Origin: Tsukamurella sp. 8F | GTDB lineage: Bacteria; Actinomycetota; Actinomycetes; Mycobacteriales; Mycobacteriaceae | DNA: 64,000 nucleotides | Direction: 5' to 3' | NCBI RefSeq assembly: GCF_029167375.1 | Contig: NZ_JARFTP010000003.1 | Location: 1 to 64,000, forward strand | In this document: one piece after another, positions 7,942 through 17,407 of the stretch | How positions within the stretch are numbered: the stretch's first letter is position 1 | How the letters are laid out: each line of letters starts with the position of its first letter | Made by a program: the position numbers and the translations under genes | Notes under the pieces: model-generated | What the model was told of the DNA's origin: nothing | What the model saw: the letters and a program-made list of their open reading frames with translations, nothing else | Databases searched by the model: none

Positions 7942-9300
7942 GTGAATCACCCTTCTGAGACGGTCGCGGCGCGCCCGGCCGTCAAGCGAAGCCGCATCGT
8001 CGTCGCGTCGATGGTCGGCACCACTATCGAGTTCTTCGACTTCTACATCTACGCGACGGCGGCGGTCCTCGTCTTCCCGACGCTCTTCTTCCCCAAATCG
8101 GATTCGACGGCGGCGCTGCTCAGCTCGTTCGCCACGTTCGGCCTCGCGTTCGTCGCGCGGCCGCTCGGGTCGATCCTGTTCGGCCACTTCGGTGACCGGG
8201 TGGGGCGTAAGGCGACGCTGGTCGGATCCTTGCTCACGATGGGTATCGCCACCTTCCTCATCGGCCTGCTTCCGACATTCGACCAGGTCGGATACCTCGC
8301 GCCGGTGCTCCTCGCGCTGCTGCGCTTCTGTCAGGGCCTGGGGCTGGGCGGCGAGTGGTCCGGTGCTGCGTTGCTCGCTACGGAGACCGCGGATAAGCGC
8401 GGGCGGGCTTGGGCAGCGATGTGGCCACAGCTCGGGGCGCCGTTCGGGTTCTTCTTCGCCAACGGCGTCTTCCTCCTGATCATGCTGGCGATGGACTTCG
8501 ACGCGAAGACCGCGGCGAGCAACCACGCGTTCCTCACCTGGGGCTGGCGCATCCCGTTCCTGCTGTCGGCGGTGATCGTGGTGGTCGGGCTGTACGTTCG
8601 GCTCAAATTGACGGAGACACCCGTCTTCGCGCAGGCGGTGGCCGAGGGTCGGCGCGTGAAGTCGCCGGTCGGCGAGGTCGTGCGGACGGCGTGGCGCCCG
8701 CTGGTCATCGGCACATTCGTCATGCTGGCCACGTACACGCTGTTCTATATCGTCACGACCTGGGTCGCCTCGTACGGCACGGGGAAGGTCGCGGATCACG
8801 GCGGCGGCAAGATCACCATCCCGTACGTCGACTTCCTCGAGTTACAGCTGGTCGCCGTGCTGTTCTTCGCCGCTTTCGTGCCGGTGTCCGGTTGGCTCGC
8901 AGACCGTTATGGTCGACGTGTCGTGCTCATCGTGATCACGGTGGCGATCATCGTGTTCGGCCTGTCGTTCGGCGTGCTGCTGGACCCGGCCGATACGGGC
9001 GAGGGCGGCATGTTGCTCTTCCTCATCCTCGGCCTCGGACTCATGGGGCTGACGTTCGGGCCGATGAGTGCGGTGTTGCCGGAGCTCTTCGCTACCAACG
9101 TCCGGTACACGGGCAGCGGCATCTCCTACAACTTCGCGTCGATTCTGGGCGCAGCGATAGCACCCTTCATCGCGACATGGCTCGTCTCGTCGTACGGCGT
9201 CTTCTGGGTGGGTGTGTACCTCGCCGCGGCAGCAGTGCTGACGCTGGTCGCGCTCCTGACGATGCGCGAGACCCGTGACGTCGAGCTGGAGAGCGTCTAG
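7942..9300 (+). CDS. MFS transporter, metabolite:H+ symporter type
   Basis: A 452-residue major facilitator with about 12 membrane helices. The MFS signature GHFGDRVGRKATL lies between helices 2 and 3, and the repeat RYGRRVVL between helices 8 and 9. The opening SMVGTTIEFFDFYIYATAA is typical of the metabolite:proton symporter group (ShiA, ProP, KgtP relatives). Substrate not predictable. The GTG start at 7942 gives the normal N-terminus. It is not part of the M. tuberculosis gene order here. Its stop codon shares the bases CTAG with the stop of the convergent glycosylase gene. Confidence 0.85.
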   Translation: MNHPSETVAARPAVKRSRIVVASMVGTTIEFFDFYIYATAAVLVFPTLFFPKSDSTAALLSSFATFGLAFVARPLGSILFGHFGDRVGRKATLVGSLLTMGIATFLIGLLPTFDQVGYLAPVLLALLRFCQGLGLGGEWSGAALLATETADKRGRAWAAMWPQLGAPFGFFFANGVFLLIMLAMDFDAKTAASNHAFLTWGWRIPFLLSAVIVVVGLYVRLKLTETPVFAQAVAEGRRVKSPVGEVVRTAWRPLVIGTFVMLATYTLFYIVTTWVASYGTGKVADHGGGKITIPYVDFLELQLVAVLFFAAFVPVSGWLADRYGRRVVLIVITVAIIVFGLSFGVLLDPADTGEGGMLLFLILGLGLMGLTFGPMSAVLPELFATNVRYTGSGISYNFASILGAAIAPFIATWLVSSYGVFWVGVYLAAAAVLTLVALLTMRETRDVELESV

Positions 9301-9878
9301 GGACGGGCCCCAGGGTCTGTGAGCCCGGCGGCGTCGGCTGCGGCCCGGTAGGCGCGCGCGAGGGAGTCGACAGTGTCGTGCGCATTGAGGCCGCTGGGGT
9401 TGGGGACGACCCACAACTGCGCGCCCTCGAGATCCCGTGGCTGTCTTCCCGTGACCGCCTTCGGCTGGCGGAAAGCGCTGCGGTAGGCCGTGATTCCGGC
9501 GACCGCGACGACGCGCGGGCAGGTGCTTCGCACGGTTGCGCGTAGCCGCTCGCCGCCCTCGCGTAACTCTTCGGGCGTCAGCTCAGAGGCCTTTGCCGTC
9601 GCGCGGCGCACCAGGTTCGTGATGCCGATCCCGCTGTGCAACAGCGTTTCGCGGTCTTCCATCCGCATTCCGTCCGAAGCGTCGATCACGTGCCCGACGA
9701 TGCCCGCTATTGCTAGCGCGGGATAGAAGCGGTTGCCCGGCCGGGCGAAGTGTGCGCCCGTGGCGGCCGTCCACAGACCCGGATTGATGCCGACGAACAG
9801 TAGCCGGCACGGGCTCGGCAACAGATCCGGAACCTCCGCACCGGCGTACGCCAGCAGCTCTTCGCGCGTGAATCCCAT
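9297..9878 (-). CDS. mug: G/U mismatch-specific DNA glycosylase (Mug/TDG family)
   Basis: A 193-residue uracil-DNA glycosylase superfamily protein. The active-site motif GINPG is at residues 30-34 and the minor-groove/intercalation motif NPSGLNAH is near residue 160, matching Mug (NPSGLSR in E. coli). It removes uracil or thymine opposite guanine, or exocyclic etheno-adducts. The asparagine in GINPG is the Mug-type catalytic residue. Its stop codon overlaps that of the convergent MFS gene by 3 nt. Confidence 0.88.
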   Translation of the reverse strand: MGFTREELLAYAGAEVPDLLPSPCRLLFVGINPGLWTAATGAHFARPGNRFYPALAIAGIVGHVIDASDGMRMEDRETLLHSGIGITNLVRRATAKASELTPEELREGGERLRATVRSTCPRVVAVAGITAYRSAFRQPKAVTGRQPRDLEGAQLWVVPNPSGLNAHDTVDSLARAYRAAADAAGLTDPGARP

Positions 9879-9890
9879 TCTGCGCCTCCG

Positions 9891-10832
9891 CTATCTGCTC
9901 CGGGCATAGAGACGCCGTACGACGTCCTCGATGTCCGGCTCCTCGATCGCTATGTCTCGAAGCCCCACCTGCGCGGTCAGGGCGGCGAGGGCGTCCGGTA
10001 CGTCGCCGTCGAGAGCGAACCGCTGACGGAGTCCGCCCGCCTCGCTCTCGAGGTGTCGCGCACCCGGCAGGCTCGTCAGGTCCTGCATCGGGCGGTCCAG
10101 GTCGACGACCAGTACCCGTCCGGCACCGACCGTGGCGGCCAAGCCCGCAGCGGTGCCGTCGAACACCTTGCGGCCATGGTCGACCACGAGGATCCGCTCG
10201 CACAGCCGCTCGACGTCGCCCATATCGTGCGTGGTGAGCAGCAGCGTGAGACCGCGTTCGGCACGCTCGGAGATGAGGAACTCCCGCAGGCGCTGCTTGC
10301 TGACGACGTCCAGCCCGATCGTCGGCTCGTCCAGGATCAGCAGTTCGGGCGAATGCAGCAGTGCCGCAGCGACCTCCGCGCGCATCCGCTCGCCGAGGCT
10401 GAGCTGCCGCACAGGCCTGTCCCAGAACCCGGTCAGCTCGAGGCGCTCGCCGAGACGGTCCGAGCGGCGGGCAGCGTCGCCGTCGGGAATCCTGTGGATC
10501 GCGGCCAGGATCTTCAGAGAACGGAGGACGCTCAGATCCCACCACAATTGCGAGCGTTGCCCGAACACCGCGCCTACCCGCTGTGCGACGTGCCGCCGCC
10601 GTCCGATCGGGTCGACACCGACGGTGCGCACCGTGCCCGACGTGGGAACCAGGATGCCCATGAGCATCTTGATGGTCGTCGACTTCCCGGCGCCGTTCGC
10701 ACCGATGTAGCCGACGGACTCGCCCGGTTCGACGGCGAGGTCCAGATCGTCGACCGCGGTCGTGACGATGTGCTGACCGCGCAGTCGGTGCCGTACGAAT
10801 GTCCTTGTCAGTCCGTGTGCCTCGATGATCAT
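9891..10832 (-). CDS. ABC-2 exporter, ATP-binding subunit
   Basis: A 313-residue ABC ATPase of the COG4586 type. Walker A GANGAGKST is at residues 44-52, the signature is LSLGERMRAEVAAAL, Walker B is LLILDEPTIGLD and the switch histidine lies in TTHD. It is the last gene of a three-gene minus-strand operon with two DUF990-type permeases, with 4-nt overlaps. These systems export an unknown substrate; some relatives have been linked to daunorubicin-like drug export. The start is ATG 10832; the longer open frame upstream is read-through of the permease gene. Confidence 0.88.
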   Translation of the reverse strand: MIIEAHGLTRTFVRHRLRGQHIVTTAVDDLDLAVEPGESVGYIGANGAGKSTTIKMLMGILVPTSGTVRTVGVDPIGRRRHVAQRVGAVFGQRSQLWWDLSVLRSLKILAAIHRIPDGDAARRSDRLGERLELTGFWDRPVRQLSLGERMRAEVAAALLHSPELLILDEPTIGLDVVSKQRLREFLISERAERGLTLLLTTHDMGDVERLCERILVVDHGRKVFDGTAAGLAATVGAGRVLVVDLDRPMQDLTSLPGARHLESEAGGLRQRFALDGDVPDALAALTAQVGLRDIAIEEPDIEDVVRRLYARSR

Positions 10833-11641
10833 CCGCCCGCTCCCCGATAGTGTCGCAGCCCGCTCCGCCACGCCACGGCGGCCAGTGCCACCACCCACAC
10901 GGTAGCCGCCGGCAGGAGCCATGCGAGCCACGGTTGTAGCGCACCCTGTCCGGGTAGACCGAGGATCACCAGCGCGGGAAGGTAACCCGTGAACGCCAGC
11001 GGCAGCATGAAGCCCAGCGTGACCTTGACGGCCGTAGGCCACACCGACGCCGGCTGCGTAGAGGCGTATCGCCCGCCGTACACGAACGCGTTGGTGAACT
11101 CGCCGCCGTTGACCAGGAAGAACTGCAGTCCTGCCGCGAGTACGAACACCGCGGAGTAGATCACGGGATTGCACACGAGAGCCATCGCGAGTATTCCGAT
11201 GGTGGCCGGCCCCCACTGGATGTCGTTGTGCGTAAGCGCGTATACGAGTGCGGCGGCACTCACGAGCGGCCGTGTGAGCCGACTGATCCGGATGTCCGCG
11301 GTCATGAGTTGCAGCAGGATCGGTTGTGGCCGTAAGTAGAACACGTCGATCTGGCCGAGCCGGATGAAGCGCGGCAGCCGGTCGAGATGTCCGAACAGCA
11401 CGTCGGCGATACAGAACGAGCCGTCCGCGAGCGCGAACACGAGCAGCACACCGGAGAACGTGAGGCCGCCGATGACGGTCGCGTTGTGGAACAACAACCA
11501 CACCTCACCGAGCTCGACCGCGCCCAGGATCACCGCGGTCACCAGGTCGAAGGCCAGAGATGGGCGGTACGCCGTCTGGGAGGCGATCCGCGACGCGAGC
11601 ACGGCACGGTACGGCGCGAGGGATCCGGGCCGCTCAGCCAC
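10829..11641 (-). CDS. ABC-2 exporter permease (DUF990 family), second subunit
   Basis: A 270-residue membrane protein with six predicted helices, of the COG3694/DUF990 permease type. The hydrophilic loop DRLPRFIRLGQIDVFYLRPQP between helices is characteristic of this family. It overlaps the ATPase gene by 4 nt and the first permease gene by 8 nt, so the two permeases and the ATPase should assemble as one exporter. Confidence 0.82.
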   Translation of the reverse strand: MAERPGSLAPYRAVLASRIASQTAYRPSLAFDLVTAVILGAVELGEVWLLFHNATVIGGLTFSGVLLVFALADGSFCIADVLFGHLDRLPRFIRLGQIDVFYLRPQPILLQLMTADIRISRLTRPLVSAAALVYALTHNDIQWGPATIGILAMALVCNPVIYSAVFVLAAGLQFFLVNGGEFTNAFVYGGRYASTQPASVWPTAVKVTLGFMLPLAFTGYLPALVILGLPGQGALQPWLAWLLPAATVWVVALAAVAWRSGLRHYRGAGG

Positions 11642-12476
11642 CCTGCACCTCCAGTCGGTGCCGGCCTGCCCGCGTCAGCACCGTGCCGAGCACGAGTGTC
11701 GCGGTGACCCAGGCGATCTGGATCCCGACGGTCGACACGCCGTCGGACACCTGCACACGGCCGGAGAGGATATCGCAGGGAGGCAACAGGATCCAGCCGA
11801 GCGGGGTCCATGTCGACAGTGCCTGCAGCCACCCGGGGAACATGCCGATCGGTACGAACATCCCCATCAGGAACGTCGACACCACCGTGTAGAAGAGCTG
11901 GATACCACGCACCTCGACGAGCCAGAATCCCAGCACCGCAACGCAGTACAGTAGAGACCGGCCGAGCACGATCGAGGCGAGCAGGCTCGCGGCGCCGAGC
12001 GGGTACGCGATCGGCTCGGACGCCCAGGCCATCATTCCGGTGGCCGATCCGACCGCCACCACCGGCAGCGCGCGCGGGATCAGGCTGTACACCGCGCCGC
12101 CGACCGAATCCGCGAGGTTGGCCAACTGCACATCGACGGGCCGCAGGAAGTCGACGGCGACGTCGCCCGTGCGCACGCGTTCGGCCAGTTCGCCGTCGCC
12201 ACCGAAGGCGCCGACCGCCGCGAGCAGCCCCTGCGAGAGGAAGATGTACGAGACCATAAGCTCCGGCGTGTAGCCGCCCGCGCTGCCACCCGCTGCGCGG
12301 AGAGTGGCGAGCAGGATGCCCATCTTGAGGAACGCGAAGACCGTGTTCGTGGTCAAGCCTGCGGCAGCCGCCAGCAGATACGTAGACTGCCGTGCGAAAC
12401 CCGCGGCCGTGAGCCGCCAGTAGGGGAGTAGGCGCCGATACGCGGAGAGGGCGGTAGGCGCGATCACGGTCGACAC
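11634..12476 (-). CDS. ABC-2 exporter permease (COG4587 type), first subunit
   Basis: A 280-residue membrane protein with about six helices, first gene of the exporter operon. The loop ELAERVRTGDVAVDFLRPVD matches the corresponding loop in the second permease (LRPxx signature), showing that the two are related paralogues. It starts at ATG 12476, 35 nt from the end of acs, which may place the exporter downstream of acs in the same transcript. Confidence 0.82.
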   Translation of the reverse strand: MSTVIAPTALSAYRRLLPYWRLTAAGFARQSTYLLAAAAGLTTNTVFAFLKMGILLATLRAAGGSAGGYTPELMVSYIFLSQGLLAAVGAFGGDGELAERVRTGDVAVDFLRPVDVQLANLADSVGGAVYSLIPRALPVVAVGSATGMMAWASEPIAYPLGAASLLASIVLGRSLLYCVAVLGFWLVEVRGIQLFYTVVSTFLMGMFVPIGMFPGWLQALSTWTPLGWILLPPCDILSGRVQVSDGVSTVGIQIAWVTATLVLGTVLTRAGRHRLEVQGG

Positions 12477-12511
12477 AGTGACTCGAACCTACCGCCCGTA
12501 GGCGCGGCGCG

Positions 12512-14467
12512 TCAGACGCGCTGCTTGCGAATGTCCTCGAAGACGCTGGGATCGACCAGGGTCGAGGTGTCGCCCAGCTCGCGGCCCTCGGCTACGTCGC
12601 GGAGTAGGCGGCGCATGATCTTCCCGGACCGGGTCTTCGGCAGCTCGGGAACGATGTTGATCTCGCGCGGCTTCGCGATCGGCGAGATGTCCTTGGCCAC
12701 TTGCTCCCTCATCTCGGCGATGAGCGCCTCGGGGTCGGAGGCGTCGACGCCTTCGCGGAGGATGACGAACGCGGCGATTGCCTGCCCTGTCGTCGCATCG
12801 GATGCGCCGACGACGGCGGCTTCGGCCACCCCGGCGTGTCCTACCAGTGCCGATTCGACCTCGGCGGTGGAGATCCGGTGGCCCGAGACGTTCATGACAT
12901 CGTCGACGCGGCCCAGCACCCATAGGGCACCGTCCTCGTCGTAGCGCGCGCCGTCGCCCGCGAAGTACCAGCCCTGCTTCTCGTAGCGGGACCAATAGGT
13001 GTCACGGAAACGTTGGTCGTCGCCCCAGATGCCGCGCAGCATCGCCGGCCACGGCTGGTCGAGGACCAGCAGCCCCTGTTCGCCGCGGGGCTCGGGGTTG
13101 CCGTCGTCGTCCACGATGTTCGCGCTGATACCCGGGATGGGCTCCATCGCCGAGCCCGGCTTGCATGCGGTGGTTCCCGGCAGGGGGGCGACCATCGCCG
13201 CCCCGGTCTCCGTCTGCCACCAGGTGTCGACGATGGGCGCCTTCCCGCCGCCGATGACGTCGCGGTACCAGCGCCACGCCTCGGGGTTGATGGGCTCGCC
13301 GACGGAGCCGAGCACGCGGATCGAGCTCAGGTCGTGAGCGTCCGGGATTGCGCGGCCCCACTTCATGAAGGTGCGGACCAGGGTCGGTGCGATGTAGTAG
13401 ATGGAGACCCCGTACTTCTCGATGACCTCGAAGTGGCGGTGCTCGGTGGGCGAGTTGGGGGTGCCCTCGTAGACGACCTGTGTGGCGCCGTTGGAGAGCG
13501 GACCGTAGACGATGTAGGTGTGTCCGGTCACCCATCCGATGTCGGCGGTGCACCAGTACACGTCCTCGCCCGCCTTGTGGTCGAACAGGTAGTGGTGCGT
13601 ATAGGACGCCTGCGTGAGGTAGCCACCCGAGCTGTGCACGATGCCCTTCGGCTTACCCGTGGTGCCCGAGGTGTACAGCAGGAACAGGGGATGCTCGGAG
13701 TCGAAGGCCTCCGGGGTGTGCTCCGCCGCGGCCTGGCCGACGGTGTCATGCCACCACACGTCCCGGTCATGCCAGTCGATCTCGTTGTTGCAGCGCCGCA
13801 CGACGAGGACCTTCTCGACCGTCTCGGCAGTGCGCCCGTCTACTTCGGTGTCGATCGCCTCGTCGACGCTCGCCTTGAGCGGTACGGGCTTCCCGCGCCG
13901 GAACTGCCCGTCGGTGGTGATGACGACCTTGGCTTGTGCGTCATCGATGCGTGAACGTAGGGCCGTCGCCGAGAAGCCCGCGAAGACGACGGAGTGCGTG
14001 AGTCCGAGCCGTGCGCACGCCAGCATCGCGACGAGGGCCTCGGGAACCATCGGCATATAGATCGCGACGCGGTCGCCGGCCTCGAGCCCCAGCGATGCGA
14101 GGTAGTTGGCGGCCTGGGACACCTCGCCGCGGAGTTGGGCGTAGGTGATATCGCGAGTGTCGCCGGGCTCGCCGACCCAGTGGATGGCCACCCGGTCACC
14201 GTTTCCGGCTTCGACGTGCCGATCCACGCAGTTGTAGGCGACGTTGAGCCGCCCGCCGACGAACCACTTGGCGAACGGCGCGCCGCTCCAGTCGAGCACC
14301 TCACCGAAGTCGGTGTCCCAGCTCAGGCGGCGCGCCTGCTCGGCCCAGAAGCCGAGCCGGTCCGCATTGGCACTGTCGTACAGCTCTCGGCCCCGAGTAT
14401 TGGCCTGAGCTGCGAATTCTTCGGACGGCGGGTATACGGCGGGTGCATCTGAGGACATGGCTTCCAT
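12512..14467 (-). CDS. acs: Acetyl-CoA synthetase (AMP-forming)
   Basis: A 651-residue enzyme, the same length as M. tuberculosis Acs (Rv3667). It makes acetyl-CoA from acetate, ATP and CoA via acetyl-AMP. The adenylation motifs are [28 protein letters not shown] and [15 protein letters not shown]; the C-terminal [13 protein letters not shown] holds the catalytic lysine that is regulated by reversible acetylation in this family. A second ATG at 14458 could be the true start (MSSDAP...). Divergent from dppA. Confidence 0.95.
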   Translation of the reverse strand: MEAMSSDAPAVYPPSEEFAAQANTRGRELYDSANADRLGFWAEQARRLSWDTDFGEVLDWSGAPFAKWFVGGRLNVAYNCVDRHVEAGNGDRVAIHWVGEPGDTRDITYAQLRGEVSQAANYLASLGLEAGDRVAIYMPMVPEALVAMLACARLGLTHSVVFAGFSATALRSRIDDAQAKVVITTDGQFRRGKPVPLKASVDEAIDTEVDGRTAETVEKVLVVRRCNNEIDWHDRDVWWHDTVGQAAAEHTPEAFDSEHPLFLLYTSGTTGKPKGIVHSSGGYLTQASYTHHYLFDHKAGEDVYWCTADIGWVTGHTYIVYGPLSNGATQVVYEGTPNSPTEHRHFEVIEKYGVSIYYIAPTLVRTFMKWGRAIPDAHDLSSIRVLGSVGEPINPEAWRWYRDVIGGGKAPIVDTWWQTETGAAMVAPLPGTTACKPGSAMEPIPGISANIVDDDGNPEPRGEQGLLVLDQPWPAMLRGIWGDDQRFRDTYWSRYEKQGWYFAGDGARYDEDGALWVLGRVDDVMNVSGHRISTAEVESALVGHAGVAEAAVVGASDATTGQAIAAFVILREGVDASDPEALIAEMREQVAKDISPIAKPREINIVPELPKTRSGKIMRRLLRDVAEGRELGDTSTLVDPSVFEDIRKQRV

Positions 14468-14750
14468 CGTAGGGAAGCGGTGTAGGTCGCTGAAAGGGTT
14501 TGCCCGAGAACCGTCGCCTCGGGCAGGTGTGCAACCGGTTGCGGCATCGGCGTGTCACCGGTTCCCTGCATCGGATCATGGTGCGGGAAAAAATTGAGTT
14601 GACGCGCGCCTCGAGCGTGCTGGGTCTATGGTGATCCCACCTACTTGCCGGTAATGACCGGTCGGGCCACTCGCCCGGTCCGGGCGCCGGCTTCACTACT
14701 CGGACGCGGGCACACTCGCGCCCGCGATACTCGGTTGGAGGGAACGTTCA
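14468..14750. other. Divergent intergenic region between acs and dppA
   Basis: These 283 bp contain the promoters of two divergent units. TTGACG at 14599-14604 and TATGGT at 14627-14632 resemble -35 and -10 boxes but the 22-nt spacing is too long for a confident call. The ribosome binding site of dppA, GGAGGGA, is at 14737-14743. No perfect Crp palindrome was found here. Confidence 0.5.
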
Positions 14751-16391
14751 GTGACATCGAAGTTCAGGGGTGCGCGCGGTATGCGCGCCGCGGTGGCAGT
14801 AGTCGCCGTGGGCGCGCTTGCGCTGACAGGATGTAGCACGGCGGGATCCGGTGACGGCGGGGGCACGGGCTCCGACGCCATCATCAAGGCAGACGGGTCC
14901 GAACCTCAGAACGGGCTGGTGCCCACCAACACGGCGGAGAACGAGGGTGGCCGCGTGGTCGACGCCCTGTTCACCGGTCTCTACGCGTATAAGGCGGATG
15001 GCACGCCCGAGTTGGCGAACGCCGAATCGGTCGACACGAAGGACAACCAGAACTTCACTGTTCACTTGAAGAAGGACTGGAAGTTCACAGACGGCACGCC
15101 CGTCAAGGCGGAGAACTACGTCAAGGCGTGGAACTTCGGAGCCGATCCCAAGAACGCACAGTTGCAGCACGACTTCTTCGCTCCAATCGACGGCTATGAA
15201 GCCGTCAATGCTCCGAACTCGACCGTGCACGAGATGTCGGGCCTGAAGGTCGTCGACGACTACACGTTCACCGTCAAGCTCACGCAGCCGAACATCGACT
15301 TCAAGCTGGGGTTGGGCTTCACGCCGTTCAAGCCGGTGCCGGACGTCTTCTTCAAGGAGGGTGCCAAGGAGTTCGGCGAGCACCCGGTCGGCAACGGTCA
15401 GTACAAGCTCTCGAAGCCTGATGCCTGGCAGCACAGCGTGCGGATCGATCTCGTGAAGAACGCGGATTACAAGGGCCCCGATGCTCCGAAGAACGGCGGG
15501 CTGTCGTTCATCTTCTACTCCAGCTTCGACACCGCGTACTCGGATCTGCAGGCGGGCAATCTCGATGTGCTCTGGCAGATTCCTCAGAGCGCCTATGGAA
15601 CTTTCAAGAAGGATCTGGGCGATCGTGCGCTGACGCGTTCGACAGCCAGTGATCAGCAGATCACCATTCCCTACTACCTGCCCCACTTCAGCGGGCAGGA
15701 GGGCAAGCTCCGCCGACAGGCCATCTCGCTCGCCATCAACCGGCCGGAGATCACCAAGACGATCTTCCAGGGGCTGCGGACGCCGTCCAAGGACTTCACG
15801 GCTCGTGGCCTGCCCGGGTGGAGCGACTCGATCCCTGGCAACGACGTGTTGGACTTCAACCCGAACAAGGCGAAGCAGCTTTGGGCGCAGGCCAACGCGA
15901 TCTCGCCGTGGTCGGGGGCTCTCGCGTTCTCGTACAACTCGGATGGTGACCACAAGGCGTGGATCGATGCGGTGAGTAACCAGCTGAAGAACACCCTCGG
16001 TATCGACGCGCACGGCGCACCGACGACCGAGTTCAAGCAGATCCGCGATGCCGCAGTCAAGGGAGTGGCGAAGTCCCCGTTCCGTTCGGGCTGGCAGGGG
16101 GACTACCCGTCGATGATCGAGTTCCTCGGTCCGCAGTACACCAAGGGCGCCGGGTCCAACGACGCCCGATACGACAACCCGGCCTTCGACGCCAAGTTGC
16201 GTGACGCGGAGCAGTCGCTGGATCCGCAGACCTCGTACAAGCTCACCAACGAGGCACAGGCGATGCTCCTCGCCGACCTGCCGGTGATTCCCCTGTGGGA
16301 CTACACCCAGGCCGGTGGCACGGCGCAGGGAGTCAAGGCTGAGCTGACCTGGAACGGCCTGCCGGATTACCCGAACGTCACCAAGTCCTGA
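14751..16391 (+). CDS. dppA: Dipeptide/oligopeptide-binding lipoprotein
   Basis: A 546-residue family 5 extracellular solute-binding protein. The signal peptide (AAVAVVAVGALALTGC) ends in the lipobox LTGC, so it is a lipid-anchored receptor outside the membrane. The bilobal SBP_bac_5 fold is indicated by NEGGRVVDALFTGLYAY and YVKAWNFGADPKNAQ near the N-terminus. First gene of the dppABCD importer and the ligand-determining subunit; likely ligand is a peptide. In M. tuberculosis the orthologue (Rv3666c) binds peptides and has been linked to heme uptake. GTG start at 14751 with GGAGGGA upstream. Confidence 0.9.
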   Translation: MTSKFRGARGMRAAVAVVAVGALALTGCSTAGSGDGGGTGSDAIIKADGSEPQNGLVPTNTAENEGGRVVDALFTGLYAYKADGTPELANAESVDTKDNQNFTVHLKKDWKFTDGTPVKAENYVKAWNFGADPKNAQLQHDFFAPIDGYEAVNAPNSTVHEMSGLKVVDDYTFTVKLTQPNIDFKLGLGFTPFKPVPDVFFKEGAKEFGEHPVGNGQYKLSKPDAWQHSVRIDLVKNADYKGPDAPKNGGLSFIFYSSFDTAYSDLQAGNLDVLWQIPQSAYGTFKKDLGDRALTRSTASDQQITIPYYLPHFSGQEGKLRRQAISLAINRPEITKTIFQGLRTPSKDFTARGLPGWSDSIPGNDVLDFNPNKAKQLWAQANAISPWSGALAFSYNSDGDHKAWIDAVSNQLKNTLGIDAHGAPTTEFKQIRDAAVKGVAKSPFRSGWQGDYPSMIEFLGPQYTKGAGSNDARYDNPAFDAKLRDAEQSLDPQTSYKLTNEAQAMLLADLPVIPLWDYTQAGGTAQGVKAELTWNGLPDYPNVTKS

Positions 16392-16413
16392 ACACCTGAT
16401 CGTGCGGGAACCA

Positions 16414-16451
16414 CACCCGATGTCATATGCGACGGCATGTGACATCGGGTG
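16414..16451 (+). promoter_or_regulatory. Strong stem-loop between dppA and dppB
   Basis: A 17-bp inverted repeat with one non-Watson-Crick pair: CACCCGATGTCATATGC pairs with GCATGTGACATCGGGTG around a GACG loop. It is followed by no T-run. Such intercistronic stems usually protect the upstream message or attenuate read-through, allowing more binding protein than permease. Confidence 0.65.
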
Positions 16452-16480
16452 CGGCCTGCCTCCGGCATAGGAACATCGAG

Positions 16481-17407
16481 ATGCTGAGATATATCCTCCG
16501 GCGGCTCGGCCAGGCGGTGATCGTCTTCTTCGGCGCCACCTTCCTGGTCTACGCCATGGTCTTCCTGGTACCGGGAGATCCCATCCAGGCGCTGACGGGT
16601 GGCAAGCCCGTCTCACCAGCCGTGATCGCGAACCTGCGTGCGCAGTACCACCTGGATCAGCCCTTCTACCTGCAATATCTCCACTACATCACAGGCGTGT
16701 TCACGCTCGATTTCGGCAACTCGTTCTCGGGTCAGCCCGTAATCGATGTCATGAAGCGCGCGTGGCCCGTCACCATCGATCTGGCGCTCATCGCACTCGT
16801 CGTCGAGGCGGTCTTCGGTTTGTTCTTCGGCGTGATCTCGGGCCTCAAGAAGGGGAAGTGGTTCGACACCACGATCCTTTTCGTGTCCCTGGTCATAATC
16901 GCCATCCCGATCTTCGTGATCGGTTTCCTGGCCCAGTTCGTGCTCGGCGTGAAATGGGGGATCTTCCCCGTCACCGTCGGCGGCCACCTGGACCTTTATC
17001 ACCTGCTGCTGCCGGGCTTCGTGCTCGGCGCAGTGTCTTTCGCCTATGTAGTTCGTCTGACGCGGTCGTCCGTCGCCGAGAATCTCACCGCAGATCACGT
17101 GCGGACTGCCACGGCCAAGGGGTTGCCCCGGCGGCGCGTGATCATCGTGCACGTCTTCCGGAACTCGCTGATCCCCGTGGTCACCTTCCTCGGGGCCGAC
17201 CTGGGCTCGCTGATGGGGGGTGCGCTGGTGACCGAGGGGATCTTCAACATCCCCGGCGTCGGCGGCACCATCTACCAGGCGTTGATCCGCGGCGAGGCTC
17301 CCACCGTCGTCTCGTTCGTCACCGTCCTGGTGCTCGTCTACCTGGTGTGCAACCTGGTAGTCGACCTGCTGTATGCCGTACTCGATCCGAGGATTCGCTA
17401 TGCCTGA
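16481..17407 (+). CDS. dppB: Peptide ABC transporter permease DppB
   Basis: A 308-residue inner-membrane permease with six helices, of the binding-protein-dependent type. It shows the N-terminal signature MLRYILRRLGQAVIVFF and the EAA-type cytoplasmic loop near VRTATAKGLPRRRVIIVHVFRN that contacts the ATPase. It starts at ATG 16481 and overlaps dppC by 8 nt. Confidence 0.92.
   Translation: MLRYILRRLGQAVIVFFGATFLVYAMVFLVPGDPIQALTGGKPVSPAVIANLRAQYHLDQPFYLQYLHYITGVFTLDFGNSFSGQPVIDVMKRAWPVTIDLALIALVVEAVFGLFFGVISGLKKGKWFDTTILFVSLVIIAIPIFVIGFLAQFVLGVKWGIFPVTVGGHLDLYHLLLPGFVLGAVSFAYVVRLTRSSVAENLTADHVRTATAKGLPRRRVIIVHVFRNSLIPVVTFLGADLGSLMGGALVTEGIFNIPGVGGTIYQALIRGEAPTVVSFVTVLVLVYLVCNLVVDLLYAVLDPRIRYA

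Noticed and set aside
7309-8799. A 496-codon open frame antisense to the MFS transporter
   Set aside because: Arginine/aspartate-rich mirror of a real transporter; the true minus-strand gene here is only the holin-like protein at 7329-7790, in another frame.
14599-14632. Promoter with TTGACG and TATGGT for dppA
   Set aside because: The 22-nt spacing is outside the normal range, so it was not called as a promoter.
14748-16616. A 622-codon open frame antisense to dppA
   Set aside because: Antisense to a clear lipoprotein gene with lipobox and family motifs; no independent signals.
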